DNA of 64,000 nt from UBA1081 sp045535305. GTDB taxonomy: Bacteria; Bacillota; Clostridia; Oscillospirales; Acutalibacteraceae. How positions within the stretch are numbered: position 1 is the first letter of the stretch; every line of letters starts with the position of its first letter. Positions 18,142-26,489 of this stretch are shown here, piece by piece. The stretch is taken from the NCBI GenBank assembly GCA_045535305.1, contig JAZSLJ010000034.1, forward strand, positions 4,467 to 68,466, given 5' to 3'. The notes beneath the pieces were generated by a model. The model did no database searches. It was not told the origin of the DNA and saw only the letters and a program-made list of their open reading frames with translations. The position numbers and the translations under genes are program-made.

Positions 18142-18170
18142 TTGAAATTATTGAGTCAAAGATATATAAT
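18142..18170 (+). promoter_or_regulatory. SigA-type promoter for xpt
   Basis: TTGAAA (18142-18147), 17-bp spacer, TATAAT (18165-18170). The rest of the 332-base gap 17868-18199 is AT-rich. I see no purine riboswitch aptamer in it, and the predicted leader before the GTG is only about 25 bases, too short to hold one. Confidence 0.75.
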
Positions 18171-18199
18171 ATTTTTGTTAATTAAAAGAGGTGATTTTT

Positions 18200-18772
18200 G
18201 TGAACAGTCTTCAGAAAAAAATTCTTTCCGACGGTAAGGTTCTGCCGGGCAATATCCTTAAAGTTGACGGTTTTCTTAATCATCAGATTGATATTTCTCT
18301 GCTCAAAGACATGGGCAAAGATTTTTATGAGCTTTTCAAAGATAAGAATATTACCAAAATCCTCACCATTGAGGCATCCGGTATAGCCATAGCCTGCTAT
18401 ACCGCCGAGCATTTTGACGTACCCGTTGTATTTGCAAAAAAGGGTCAGCACAAAAATATCGGTAATGATGTCTACACGGCGGAGGTTTTTTCTTACACAA
18501 AAGGTACATCTTACAATGTAACGGTTTCAAAGCTTTACCTCAACCCCGGCGACAGAGTGCTTGTTATTGACGACTTTCTTGCAAACGGACAGGCTGTGCT
18601 CGGCCTTAAAAAAATCGTGGAAGACGCGGGAGCTGTCCTTTGCGGAGCAGGTATTGCAATAACAAAGGCATTCCAGACAGGCGAAAAGCTGCTTATTGAC
18701 GCAGGTATCGACGTTAAATCCCTTGCGGCAATCGAATCAATGGAAAACGGTACTCTCGTTTTCCGCAATTAA
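18200..18772 (+). CDS. xpt: Xanthine phosphoribosyltransferase
   Basis: A 190-residue type I phosphoribosyltransferase that makes XMP from xanthine and PRPP (purine salvage). The PRPP-binding loop is VLVIDDFLANGQA, and the N-terminal ILKVDGFLNHQID and TIEASGIAIA segments are typical of Xpt. I set the start at GTG 18200, because the GTG nine bases upstream is part of the AAAGAGGTG ribosome site. It opens a cluster with a BMP-type nucleoside binding protein and its ABC transporter, consistent with uptake plus salvage of purines. No purine riboswitch was seen ahead of it, unlike many xpt genes in Firmicutes. Confidence 0.95.
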   Translation: MNSLQKKILSDGKVLPGNILKVDGFLNHQIDISLLKDMGKDFYELFKDKNITKILTIEASGIAIACYTAEHFDVPVVFAKKGQHKNIGNDVYTAEVFSYTKGTSYNVTVSKLYLNPGDRVLVIDDFLANGQAVLGLKKIVEDAGAVLCGAGIAITKAFQTGEKLLIDAGIDVKSLAAIESMENGTLVFRN

Positions 18773-18825
18773 TTCCGTATATGTAATTTTACATATAAAT
18801 ATTAAAGAAACAGGAGAAATCAGAC

Positions 18826-20067
18826 ATGAAAAAACTTCTCGCAATCCTTCTTGCTCTTGTTATGGTGCTCTCATTTGCAGCTTGCACCAAGACACCCGGC
18901 AACGAAGACGAATCCACAGACGCAGATGCAAACAATTCTGCATCAACTGAGTTGAAAGACGTTAAGGTTGGCTTTATCTTCCTTCACGACGAAAATTCAA
19001 CATACGACAAAAACTTCATCGACGCAGCTAAAGCAGCTTGTGATGAAATGAATGTTGAATACGCTCAGAAAACACAGGTTCCCGAATCCAACAAATGTTA
19101 TGACGCAGCAGTTGAACTTATCGAAGTTGACGGCTGTAACGTGATTTTTGCTGACTCATTCGGCCACGAATCTTTCCTTATCGACGCAGCTAAAAAGTAT
19201 CCCGATGTACAGTTCTGCCACGCAACAGGTACACAGGCTCACACAGCAGGTCTTGCTAACTTCCACAACGCATTTGCTTCCATTTACGAAGGCAGATTCC
19301 TTGCAGGTGTTGCTGCAGGTATGAAGCTTAACGAAATGATTGCTGACGGCAAAATCACTGCTGACAAGGCAAAGATGGGTTATGTTGGTGCTTTCACATT
19401 TGCTGAAGTTATCTCCGGTTACACATCTTTCTACCTTGGCGCAAAATCAGTTTGCCCCACAGTAACAATGGACGTTAAGTTCACAGGTTCATGGTACAAC
19501 GAACAGCTCGAAAAAGAAGCTGCACAGGCTCTTATCAACGGCGGCTGCGTACTTATCAGCCAGCACGCTGACTCAATGGGTGCTCCCACAGCTTGTGAAA
19601 CAGCAGGTGTTCCCAACGTTTCTTACAACGGTTCAACAATTGCTGCTTGTCCCAACACATTTATCGTTTCTTCCAGAATCAACTGGACACCTTACTTCAA
19701 GTATATGATTGAATGCGTACAGAAGGGCGACGCTATCGCTGCTGACTGGACAGGTACAATAGAAACAGGTTCTGTTGTACTTACAGACGTTAACGAAGCT
19801 GTTGCTGCAGAAGGCACAGTTGCTAAGCTTGCAGAAGTTAAGGGCAAGCTCCTTGACGGTTCTCTCAACGTATTTGATACAGCTACATTCACAGTAGGCG
19901 GCAAAGCTGTTACATCATATATGGCAGACGTAGATACTGATGCAGATTTTACAAAGGATACAGAAGTTGTTAAAGACGGCGTATTCTATGAGTCAAAGTT
20001 CCGTTCAGCTCCTTATTTCGATATGGAAATCGACGGTATTACTCTTCTTGACAGAAACTACGGCTAA
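18826..20067 (+). CDS. BMP family nucleoside-binding lipoprotein
   Basis: A 413-residue ABC transporter substrate-binding lipoprotein of the BmpA/PnrA family, which binds purine nucleosides outside the membrane. The lipoprotein signal is MKKLLAILLALVMVLSFAAC, with the modified Cys at residue 20. Family traits are VKVGFIFLHDENSTYDKNF, then FADSFGHE, and GRFLAGVAAGMK. It lies 53 bases after xpt and 112 bases before the ATPase gene, with a stem-loop between that could raise the level of this binding protein over the membrane parts. Codon use is strongly biased (many GTT, AAC, GAC codons), as for an abundant product. Confidence 0.92.
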   Translation: MKKLLAILLALVMVLSFAACTKTPGNEDESTDADANNSASTELKDVKVGFIFLHDENSTYDKNFIDAAKAACDEMNVEYAQKTQVPESNKCYDAAVELIEVDGCNVIFADSFGHESFLIDAAKKYPDVQFCHATGTQAHTAGLANFHNAFASIYEGRFLAGVAAGMKLNEMIADGKITADKAKMGYVGAFTFAEVISGYTSFYLGAKSVCPTVTMDVKFTGSWYNEQLEKEAAQALINGGCVLISQHADSMGAPTACETAGVPNVSYNGSTIAACPNTFIVSSRINWTPYFKYMIECVQKGDAIAADWTGTIETGSVVLTDVNEAVAAEGTVAKLAEVKGKLLDGSLNVFDTATFTVGGKAVTSYMADVDTDADFTKDTEVVKDGVFYESKFRSAPYFDMEIDGITLLDRNYG

Positions 20068-20080
20068 TCAATAAACCTTG

Positions 20081-20112
20081 CAGTCTGAGGTGGGGTAACT
20101 CATCTCAGACTG
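20081..20112 (+). terminator. Intra-operon stem-loop after binding-protein gene
   Basis: A 12-bp stem including CAGTCTGAG/CTCAGACTG (20081-20089, 20104-20112) plus three more pairs, with loop GGGTAACT. It is followed by ATTTTGAAG, not a strong T-tract. It probably stabilises the 5' mRNA segment or partly terminates, giving more binding protein than transporter. Confidence 0.65.
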
Positions 20113-20179
20113 ATTTTGAAGAAATTGCTGTATTAGCGTACAACCATTTCTTGAGAATAAACGGGAACGGGGTGTCTAT

Positions 20180-21727
20180 GTGTCAAAACAACCGGCTATT
20201 GAACTTAAAAATATAACCAAAAGATTTGGCGCAAAGGTTATCGCCAACAAAAACGTAAATCTTACCGCGCACCGTGGTGAGATTCTTTCCATTTTAGGCG
20301 AAAACGGAAGCGGCAAAACTACTCTTATGAATATGATTGCGGGTATTTATTTCCCCGATGAGGGTCAGATTTTCATCGACGGCGAAGAAGCAATGATTTC
20401 ATCACCGAAAGATGCCTTTGATTACAAAATAGGTATGATACATCAGCATTTCAAGCTTGTTGATGTTTTTACCGCCGCAGAAAATATTGTTCTGGGCATT
20501 GAAAACGGCAAATACGACCTTAAAAAATCCACTGCAGAAATCAAAAAAATCAGCGAGCAGTACGGATTCGATATAGATACCGAAAAGAAAATATATTCAA
20601 TGTCCGTATCCGAAAAGCAGACGGTAGAAATCATAAAGGTGCTTTACAGAGGCGCAGATATTCTTATTCTTGACGAGCCTACCGCTGTTCTTACTCCGCA
20701 GGAAACGGAAAAATTGTTCGCCATTCTGCGCAATATGCGTGATGACGGAAAATGTATCATCATCATTACCCATAAGCTCCACGAGGTGCTTTCACTTTCC
20801 GATAAAGTTGCGGTTCTGCGTAAGGGTGAATACGTCGGCACAGTAAATACTGCCGAAACAAGCGAAAGTGAGCTTACTGAAATGATGGTGGGCAAGAAAA
20901 TTGCTCTTAATATCGAAAGAAGTGAGCCTAAAAACTGTGAAGACCGTCTTACAGTAAACGGTATATCCTGTGTTAACAGACAGGGTGCAACTGTGCTTGA
21001 CAACGTTTCGTTTACCGCAAAAAGCGGCGAAATCCTCGGCGTTGCAGGTATTGCAGGCAGCGGTCAGCGCGAATTGCTTGAATCCATCGCAGGCTTACAG
21101 CATCTTTCCTCGGGTGAAATACTTTATATTGACCCCAAAACAGGAAAAACAGAGAATCTGAGAGATAAAACGCCCGTTCAGATACGCGATATGGGTGTAA
21201 GACTGTCTTTCGTACCTGAGGACAGACTCGGTATGGGTCTTGTGGGCAATATGGATATAGTTGACAATATGATGCTCAGAAGCTACCGAAAGGGCCATTC
21301 AATGTTCTTACAGCGCAAAGCACCCAAAGACCTTGCTATGAAGATTATCAACGACCTTGAGGTTGTAACTCCCGGCGCAAACACACCCGTAAGACGTTTA
21401 TCCGGCGGTAATGTTCAGAAAGTTCTTGTTGGCCGTGAAATTGCGGCATCACCCACCGTACTTATGGTTGCATACCCCGTAAGAGGTCTTGATATAAACT
21501 CATCATATATGATATATAATCTGCTCAATGAACAGAAAGAAAAAGGTGTTTCCATTATCTTTGTTGGTGAAGACCTTGATGTGCTTATTGAGCTTTGCGA
21601 CAGAATTATGGTTATCGGTTCGGGCAGAATAACAGGCGTTGTTGATGCAAGAACAACAACTAAAGAAGAAATCGGTCTGCTTATGACAAAATCCGATTTT
21701 GACGGAAAGGAGAATGACAATGGATAA
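20180..21727 (+). CDS. Nucleoside ABC transporter ATP-binding protein (two ATPase domains)
   Basis: A 515-residue protein with two tandem ABC domains, the arrangement of NupA/YufO and sugar transporter ATPases. The first domain has Walker A GENGSGKTT, a signature-like SVSEKQ and Walker B DILILDEPT. The second has GIAGSGQREL in place of Walker A, RRLSGGNVQKV as signature and VLMVAYPVRGLD near Walker B, with Ala-Tyr replacing the usual Glu-Pro. The second site is thus degenerate, as is common in this family. The start is GTG at 20180 with a GGGGTG site. It is followed by two permease genes with overlapping ends, forming the purine nucleoside importer. Confidence 0.93.
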   Translation: MSKQPAIELKNITKRFGAKVIANKNVNLTAHRGEILSILGENGSGKTTLMNMIAGIYFPDEGQIFIDGEEAMISSPKDAFDYKIGMIHQHFKLVDVFTAAENIVLGIENGKYDLKKSTAEIKKISEQYGFDIDTEKKIYSMSVSEKQTVEIIKVLYRGADILILDEPTAVLTPQETEKLFAILRNMRDDGKCIIIITHKLHEVLSLSDKVAVLRKGEYVGTVNTAETSESELTEMMVGKKIALNIERSEPKNCEDRLTVNGISCVNRQGATVLDNVSFTAKSGEILGVAGIAGSGQRELLESIAGLQHLSSGEILYIDPKTGKTENLRDKTPVQIRDMGVRLSFVPEDRLGMGLVGNMDIVDNMMLRSYRKGHSMFLQRKAPKDLAMKIINDLEVVTPGANTPVRRLSGGNVQKVLVGREIAASPTVLMVAYPVRGLDINSSYMIYNLLNEQKEKGVSIIFVGEDLDVLIELCDRIMVIGSGRITGVVDARTTTKEEIGLLMTKSDFDGKENDNG

Positions 21728-22835
21728 CACAAAAGCTGTTAAACACCATCGCGAGCCGCTTATCCACATAGTAAAGCGCGACGATATGCCGTCCTGGAAA
21801 GCATGGCTCATCCGTATTGCAACCATTGTTGTTTCAATTTTCCTTATGTGTTGCCTTTCCATGATACTTACCGAAAAAAGCCTTTTTGAAACAGTTGAAA
21901 TTATGTTCCGCGGAGTTTTCGGCAGAATTGAAACAGGTTCAACGGTAATGCTCTGGAAATATCTGCAGGAAATTGCAATTCTTCTTTGCCTTGCACTTGC
22001 TCTTACGCCTGCGTTCAAAATGAAATTCTGGAACTGCGGTGCTGAAGGTCAGGCGCTTATGGGCGGTCTTGCATCTATGATTTGTATGATAAATCTCGGT
22101 CCCAAGCTCTCCTACCCCGTTTTACTTATAGTTGTAATTGCAACAAGTATACTTGCAGGTGCAATATGGGGCGTTATTCCAGCAATTTTCAAAGCTCTTT
22201 TCAATACAAACGAAACGCTGTTCACACTTATGATGAACTATATTGCAACACAGATTATTGCATATTACGTTTACATAGTAGGCGGCGGCTCAAACGTTAT
22301 TCAGCCCGTTGAATACGGCAATCTCCCCATTATAGGCAACAACAGATACCTTGTAAACATTCTTACAGTTGCACTTATATGCGTATTTATGTATATTTAC
22401 CTTAAATACAGCAAGCACGGCTACGAAATATCCGTTGTGGGTGAAAGCCAGAACACAGCAAAATACATCGGTATAAACGTTAAAAAAGTTATAGTTCGTA
22501 CAATGCTTATTTCAGGCGCACTCTGCGGTGTTGCAGGTATGCTCCTTGTTGCAGGTACAGACCATTCAATCAATACAAACACAGTGGGCGGTCAGGGCTT
22601 TACCGCAATTATGGTATCCTGGCTCGGTCAGTTCAATCCGTTTATTATGGTGCTTATGACAGGTGTTATATGCTTCCTTCGTATGGGTGCAAGTAAAGTT
22701 GCAGATACCTGTATGCTCAACGCATCTTTTGCGGATATCGTTGTAGGTATTGTTATTCTTTGCGTAGTAGGTTGTGAATTTTTCATCAGATACTCAGTTA
22801 AATTCCGCCACAGCAAGAAGGAGGTAAAAGAATGA
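21720..22835 (+). CDS. Nucleoside ABC transporter permease 1
   Basis: A 371-residue integral membrane protein of the BPD_transp_2 family (NupB/YufP-like). Hydrophobic segments run throughout after a charged 40-residue N-terminus. FWNCGAEGQALMGG is the family motif near the ATPase contact, and YGYEISVVGES-like SVVGESQNTAKYIGINV marks the conserved cytoplasmic loop. ATG 21720 follows GGAAAGGAG; the gene overlaps the end of the ATPase gene by 8 bases. It forms the membrane channel with the next gene. Confidence 0.93.
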   Translation: MDNTKAVKHHREPLIHIVKRDDMPSWKAWLIRIATIVVSIFLMCCLSMILTEKSLFETVEIMFRGVFGRIETGSTVMLWKYLQEIAILLCLALALTPAFKMKFWNCGAEGQALMGGLASMICMINLGPKLSYPVLLIVVIATSILAGAIWGVIPAIFKALFNTNETLFTLMMNYIATQIIAYYVYIVGGGSNVIQPVEYGNLPIIGNNRYLVNILTVALICVFMYIYLKYSKHGYEISVVGESQNTAKYIGINVKKVIVRTMLISGALCGVAGMLLVAGTDHSINTNTVGGQGFTAIMVSWLGQFNPFIMVLMTGVICFLRMGASKVADTCMLNASFADIVVGIVILCVVGCEFFIRYSVKFRHSKKEVKE

Positions 22836-23815
22836 TAGTTCAGTTTATTTGCCGTGCAATACTTTTGGGCGTTCCGCTTCTCTACGGCTCAACAGGCGAA
22901 ATTATAACAGAAAAATCAGGTCATCTTAACCTTGGTATTCCCGGAATTATGTACGTTGGCGCCATAAGCGGCGTTATCGGTGCATTCCTTTACGAAAACG
23001 CTTACAGCGGTGCGGAAATGAACGGTTTTCTCGCTGTTATAATACCGCTGATATGTGCTGTTATAGGTTCAACTCTTATGGGACTTATTTACAGTTTCCT
23101 TACAGTTACTCTGCGTGCTAACCAGAATGTTACAGGTCTTGCAATCACAACATTCGGCGTAGGTCTCGGTAATTTCTTCGGCGGATCGCTTATAAAGCTT
23201 ACAGACAGCGATATGCCCTCAATCGCACTCACAAAAACAAGTAATTTCTTCTCGGTAAAATTACCTTTTGCCGATGACCTTGGCGCAATCGGAGAAATAT
23301 TCTTCTCTCACGATTTCCTCACTTACCTTGCAATTATCATAGCACTTATCGTATCATTTATGCTTAACCGTACACGCGTAGGTCTTAACCTTCGCTCGGT
23401 CGGTGAAAACCCCGCAACAGCCGATGCCGCGGGTATAAACGTTACAAAATACAAATATGTTGCAACCTGTATCGGCAGTGCAATAGCAGGTCTTGGCGGT
23501 CTTCAGTACGTAATGTCATATGCTAACGGCGTATGGTCAAACAACGCTTTCGGCGACAGAGGCTGGATGGCAATAGCTCTTGTTATTTTCGCACTCTGGA
23601 AACCATCCTCCGCAATAGTCGGCTCGTTTATCTTCGGTGCATTGTGTAATGCTAACAACTACGTAAACGGCCTCGGCGCAGAAACTCAGGAGCTTTTCAA
23701 AATGCTACCCTACGTGGTAACAATCATAGTTCTTGTTATTACAAGTATGCGTAAAAAGCGTGAACATCAGCCTCCTGCAGGATTAGGACTTCCCTATTTC
23801 AGAGAAGAACGATAA
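22832..23815 (+). CDS. Nucleoside ABC transporter permease 2
   Basis: A 327-residue membrane protein, the second BPD_transp_2 permease (NupC/YufQ-like). Motifs are LTEKSGHLNLGIPG-type IITEKSGHLNLGIPGIMYVG (loop for ATPase contact) and LNLRSVGENPATADAAGINV. Its ATG overlaps the stop of the first permease (ATGA, 4 bases), so translation is coupled. It is the last gene of the purine uptake operon, followed by a terminator. Confidence 0.93.
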   Translation: MIVQFICRAILLGVPLLYGSTGEIITEKSGHLNLGIPGIMYVGAISGVIGAFLYENAYSGAEMNGFLAVIIPLICAVIGSTLMGLIYSFLTVTLRANQNVTGLAITTFGVGLGNFFGGSLIKLTDSDMPSIALTKTSNFFSVKLPFADDLGAIGEIFFSHDFLTYLAIIIALIVSFMLNRTRVGLNLRSVGENPATADAAGINVTKYKYVATCIGSAIAGLGGLQYVMSYANGVWSNNAFGDRGWMAIALVIFALWKPSSAIVGSFIFGALCNANNYVNGLGAETQELFKMLPYVVTIIVLVITSMRKKREHQPPAGLGLPYFREER

Positions 23816-23829
23816 CTAAAAAAGTTTTA

Positions 23830-23858
23830 AAACGGAGCTTTTTACAGCTCCGTTTTTC
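23830..23858 (+). terminator. Intrinsic terminator of nucleoside transporter operon
   Basis: An 8-bp stem ACGGAGCT/AGCTCCGT (23832-23839, 23846-23853), then five T's. Confidence 0.85.
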
Positions 23859-23861
23859 TGC

Positions 23862-23893
23862 AAAAAAAAGCAAAACCCCGCTTTTCGGCGGGG
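23862..23893 (-). terminator. Intrinsic terminator of the 22-residue peptide gene
   Basis: Stem CCCCGC/GCGGGG (23876-23881, 23888-23893). On the minus strand it is followed by TTTTGCTTTTTTTT. Confidence 0.8.
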
Positions 23894-23914
23894 AGCTTAT
23901 GTGATAAAATAAAA

Positions 23915-23983
23915 TTATAAACCTAAAAATGCTTTAATAGCGTTAATGATTGTCATAAAGAAATTAACCATTGACTCTAACAT
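23915..23983 (-). CDS. Small amphipathic peptide (22 residues)
   Basis: An ATG-initiated 22-codon frame with an excellent GGAGGG ribosome site 7 bases upstream and its own terminator just after it. The product begins MLESMVNFFMTIINAI and ends KAFLGL, so nearly the whole chain can form one amphipathic helix with Phe/Ile/Leu/Met on one face. No export signal separate from the peptide is visible. I do not recognise a family. It resembles the two peptides encoded at 27274 and 27618 in size, composition and gene design. It is too short for routine gene finders. Confidence 0.62.
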   Translation of the reverse strand: MLESMVNFFMTIINAIKAFLGL

Positions 23984-24147
23984 TACAGTTTCCCTCCGTT
24001 TAATTAGTCCACAATATGAGTATTAACTACTGTTTTCATACTATCACACATTTTTACGCCGTTTGTTATCCGTTTATTAAACAAATATTAATAAAATGTT
24101 AATTAACAACCTTTACACAGTATATGTGTATAAAAAGATGTATTATA

Positions 24148-24492
24148 TCACAAAAGCAGATAAAGCAACGCAAGGGATATAATTTGATCCTGTTCTTCAC
24201 CGCTTTGAAGCACCAACAACAACGCAAGAATCAATATCGCATCGTTGTCTTTTGTTAAAAGTTCAATTAGCCCTGTATGATGCTCCGTCGGTTGAGTTTT
24301 TTGCTCTTGCGGACAGCTTTCGGGCAGTTCAACAGGATATGAAATATGCCGCACCTCATCGGGCAGCGCAATTTCGGGCTTTGTTGCCCCCTCATCCTCT
24401 AAAACTACCGTCGCGCGCCGTTTCATTTCCCTCACCCTGTTAGCCGCGTCCTCCTGCATTTTAAGCATATCCTGATAGGAGTAATCTCTCAT
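24148..24492 (-). CDS. Hypothetical protein with hydrophobic C-terminus
   Basis: A 114-residue protein of unknown family. The N-terminal half is charged and probably helical (KMQEDAANRVREMKRRA). The middle is Pro/Glu-rich. The C-terminus is strongly hydrophobic with a short polar break (AILILALLLVLQSGEEQDQI, then ISLALLYLLL), suggesting one membrane hairpin or a surface-assembly segment. ATG 24492 has an AGGTGG site and lies 9 bases after the preceding gene. It is the third and last gene of a small operon of unknown proteins (25042 to 24148). Confidence 0.68.
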   Translation of the reverse strand: MRDYSYQDMLKMQEDAANRVREMKRRATVVLEDEGATKPEIALPDEVRHISYPVELPESCPQEQKTQPTEHHTGLIELLTKDNDAILILALLLVLQSGEEQDQIISLALLYLLL

Positions 24493-24501
24493 TGTGCCAC
24501 C

Positions 24502-24834
24502 TCACAGCAAGCCGTTTAACAGGCCCGAATCCTTTAAAAGCGGAATAAGCTGAATGATTCTTAATATTTTTATAACCTCATCCGCTTTCTGCTGTCTGGG
24601 TTCGCTCAGAAGAGGCTTAAGAGCCTTTATAAGAGCAGTTCTGTCATCATCATGGGAAATGGCATTACCGATTTTTCCGATGTTTCCGAGCAAATCCGAA
24701 TTGAACATATTTGAGCTATCCGATCTGGCATTTTGCTTTTCCTGCGCATCCTGACCGAAAATGGAATTTGCGGCATTTTTAAGCTGCCGTATATCATCCT
24801 CTGTCAGCGAAGAAAGAATTTCACTGATGTCCAT
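24502..24834 (-). CDS. Hypothetical small soluble protein
   Basis: A 110-residue protein, family unknown. It starts MDISEILSSLTEDDIRQLKN, has a Gln/Asn/Ser-rich middle (FGQDAQEKQNARSDSSNMFN) and a helical C-terminus ending LLKDSGLLNGLL. I chose ATG 24834, which follows GGCGGTGAT and lies inside the end of the upstream gene (14-base overlap); TTG and GTG codons slightly upstream are alternatives. Overlap on one side and a 9-base gap on the other point to co-translation with its neighbours. It shares with the 73-residue protein a pattern of short helices with 'LL' ends. Confidence 0.68.
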   Translation of the reverse strand: MDISEILSSLTEDDIRQLKNAANSIFGQDAQEKQNARSDSSNMFNSDLLGNIGKIGNAISHDDDRTALIKALKPLLSEPRQQKADEVIKILRIIQLIPLLKDSGLLNGLL

Positions 24835-25042
24835 TCTGATCACCGCCAAGCTTTTTCATAATATTTTTAACAGCATCGGTAGACATCAGCTTTTCAAGCA
24901 GGTCGCTGTTAGACAAAATCCCGTTCAGCTTTGCCGCCTGCTCTGCACTCAGACGTCCTTGCAACTGAGATGCAAGAGCCTTATTTTCTTCCTCAGTATT
25001 ATTTTTGATATGGCTTATCATATCTTCTAAATTATCAGACAT
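24821..25042 (-). CDS. Hypothetical small helical protein
   Basis: A 73-residue soluble, highly helical protein, starting MSDNLEDMISHIKNNTEEEN and ending in a basic tail. The central LQGRLSAEQAAKLNGILSNS and VKNIMKKLGG segments look like two or three helices. The ATG has a GAGGAGGGG site. It is the first gene of a three-gene minus-strand operon and its end overlaps the next gene. No family recognised. Confidence 0.72.
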   Translation of the reverse strand: MSDNLEDMISHIKNNTEEENKALASQLQGRLSAEQAAKLNGILSNSDLLEKLMSTDAVKNIMKKLGGDQNGHQ

Positions 25043-25090
25043 AAATACCCCTCCTCTACAAAATTTTATGAAAAACGAAAGGTGATTATG

Positions 25091-25564
25091 ATGCGTTTAC
25101 TTGTACTTTCAGACTCACACGGTGATTCTATTTCCCTTAGAATGGCGATAGACAACACATGGAATGCCAATGCCGTAATTTTTTTGGGCGACGGCGTGCA
25201 TGATATGGAATCAATCAAAGATACCCCGTTGCTTGCGGACAAAAAAATTATAATTGTAAGAGGTAATTGCGACGGAGCACACTGCAATTACCCCGCATTG
25301 GCTATTGAAGAATTTGCAGGGGTAAAAACCTATTGCACTCACGGTCATGGTGAAATGGTTAAATACGGCTATCAGATGCTTGAAGAAAAAGCAATCGCAA
25401 ACGAAGCAAAGCTCGTTCTTTTCGGCCACACCCACACGCCATACACCCATTACAGTAACGGCTTATACATGATGAATCCGGGTAGCGTAAGGGAAAACAA
25501 CTGCGGTGTCGTTGACATTACCCCTAATGGCATACTATGTTTTAACAAAAAGATTGCTACATGA
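25091..25564 (+). CDS. YfcE/MJ0936-type metallophosphoesterase
   Basis: A 157-residue calcineurin-like phosphodiesterase. Metal ligands are visible in order: DSHGD, FLGDGVHD, RGNCD, THGHGE and GHTHTP. The family hydrolyses phosphodiesters in the cytoplasm; the natural substrate is not known. ATG 25091 follows GAAAGGTGATT; the adjacent ATG three bases earlier is an equally possible start. It is divergent from the unknown three-gene operon, sharing a 48-base intergenic region. Confidence 0.9.
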   Translation: MRLLVLSDSHGDSISLRMAIDNTWNANAVIFLGDGVHDMESIKDTPLLADKKIIIVRGNCDGAHCNYPALAIEEFAGVKTYCTHGHGEMVKYGYQMLEEKAIANEAKLVLFGHTHTPYTHYSNGLYMMNPGSVRENNCGVVDITPNGILCFNKKIAT

Positions 25565-25566
25565 TA

Positions 25567-25595
25567 TTGACTTTATATCGAAAAAAATGTAATAT
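25567..25595 (+). promoter_or_regulatory. SigA-type promoter for DUF5058 gene
   Basis: TTGACT (25567-25572), 17-bp spacer, TAATAT (25590-25595), 31 bases ahead of the ATG, with ribosome site ATAGGAAGTGG. Confidence 0.6.
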
Positions 25596-25625
25596 TTATT
25601 ATATAAAAAAATAGGAAGTGGTACT

Positions 25626-26486
25626 ATGGATTTTAAAAGCTCAACCGTACTTTATTTAATCGCGGGCGGCGTTATTCTTTTTGTACTCGCTCAGTCTTTC
25701 TTTTTCCTTATTAAAGCTTGGAAACAGGGTGAAAAATTGGGTATTGACAAAAAGAAGCTTCGCAACACCGTAACATCAAGTGCTGTATTTACAGTTCCCT
25801 CAGCACTTTCAGTGCTTGCAACCGTTATCGCTCTTGCCCCTGCACTCGGACTCGTTATTCCTTGGGTTCGTCTGTCTGTTCTGGGTAACATAACTTATGA
25901 AACTGTTGCGGCAACAGAAGCTATCAATGCATTCGGCATCACAACAGGTATTACAGAGCCCATTACTGACCCCGAGGTTTTTGCAGGTATTGCATGGGTT
26001 ATGACTCTCGGCATTTGCTTCTCACTTGTTATTCTGCCTTTTGTTGCAAAGCCTCTGCACAAGAAATTTATCAATGCAGGCAAAAAGAAAGCAAACGAAC
26101 AGGCTGAATCTGTAGCTGTTGCAGAAGCAACAGAACAGGTCGCCGAAGAAAAAGGCGCAAAGAAACAGAAAAGAAGCTTTGCAGGCTTTATGGATTATGT
26201 AACTCCTGCTCTCTTTATCGGTCTTATCGGCGCATTTATATCAAACTCAATCCTCGGTGCAGGCAAACCCGAAACATTCGGCGACGGTGCTGGTGTTGTT
26301 TCCGTAATCACACTTGTTACTGCTGTTGTAGTTTCCATTCTTCTTGAGCTTGTTGCCAAAAAGTTCAAACTCGTGTGGCTTGAGCCGTTCGTTATGCCTA
26401 TAGGTATGATTGTGGCTATGATTGCAGCTATTGTTGCATTCAACGTATTGCCGCCCGATATAGCAATTCTTGAATGGAGGGGTTAA
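25626..26486 (+). CDS. DUF5058 family membrane protein
   Basis: A 286-residue integral membrane protein. The N-terminal helix (YLIAGGVILFVLAQSFFFLI) is followed by KAWKQGEKLGIDKKKLRNT and several more hydrophobic stretches, with a charged Lys/Glu-rich cytosolic loop around residues 155-185. I recognise the DUF5058 pattern (LGLVIPWVRLSVLGNITYE). It is paired with the next membrane protein, three bases away, so the two may form a two-component transporter. No substrate evidence is present. Confidence 0.8.
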   Translation: MDFKSSTVLYLIAGGVILFVLAQSFFFLIKAWKQGEKLGIDKKKLRNTVTSSAVFTVPSALSVLATVIALAPALGLVIPWVRLSVLGNITYETVAATEAINAFGITTGITEPITDPEVFAGIAWVMTLGICFSLVILPFVAKPLHKKFINAGKKKANEQAESVAVAEATEQVAEEKGAKKQKRSFAGFMDYVTPALFIGLIGAFISNSILGAGKPETFGDGAGVVSVITLVTAVVVSILLELVAKKFKLVWLEPFVMPIGMIVAMIAAIVAFNVLPPDIAILEWRG

Positions 26487-26489
26487 AAA

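Noticed and set aside
18000..18199. Purine riboswitch ahead of xpt
   Set aside because: The leader after the predicted promoter is too short and no aptamer core was recognised.
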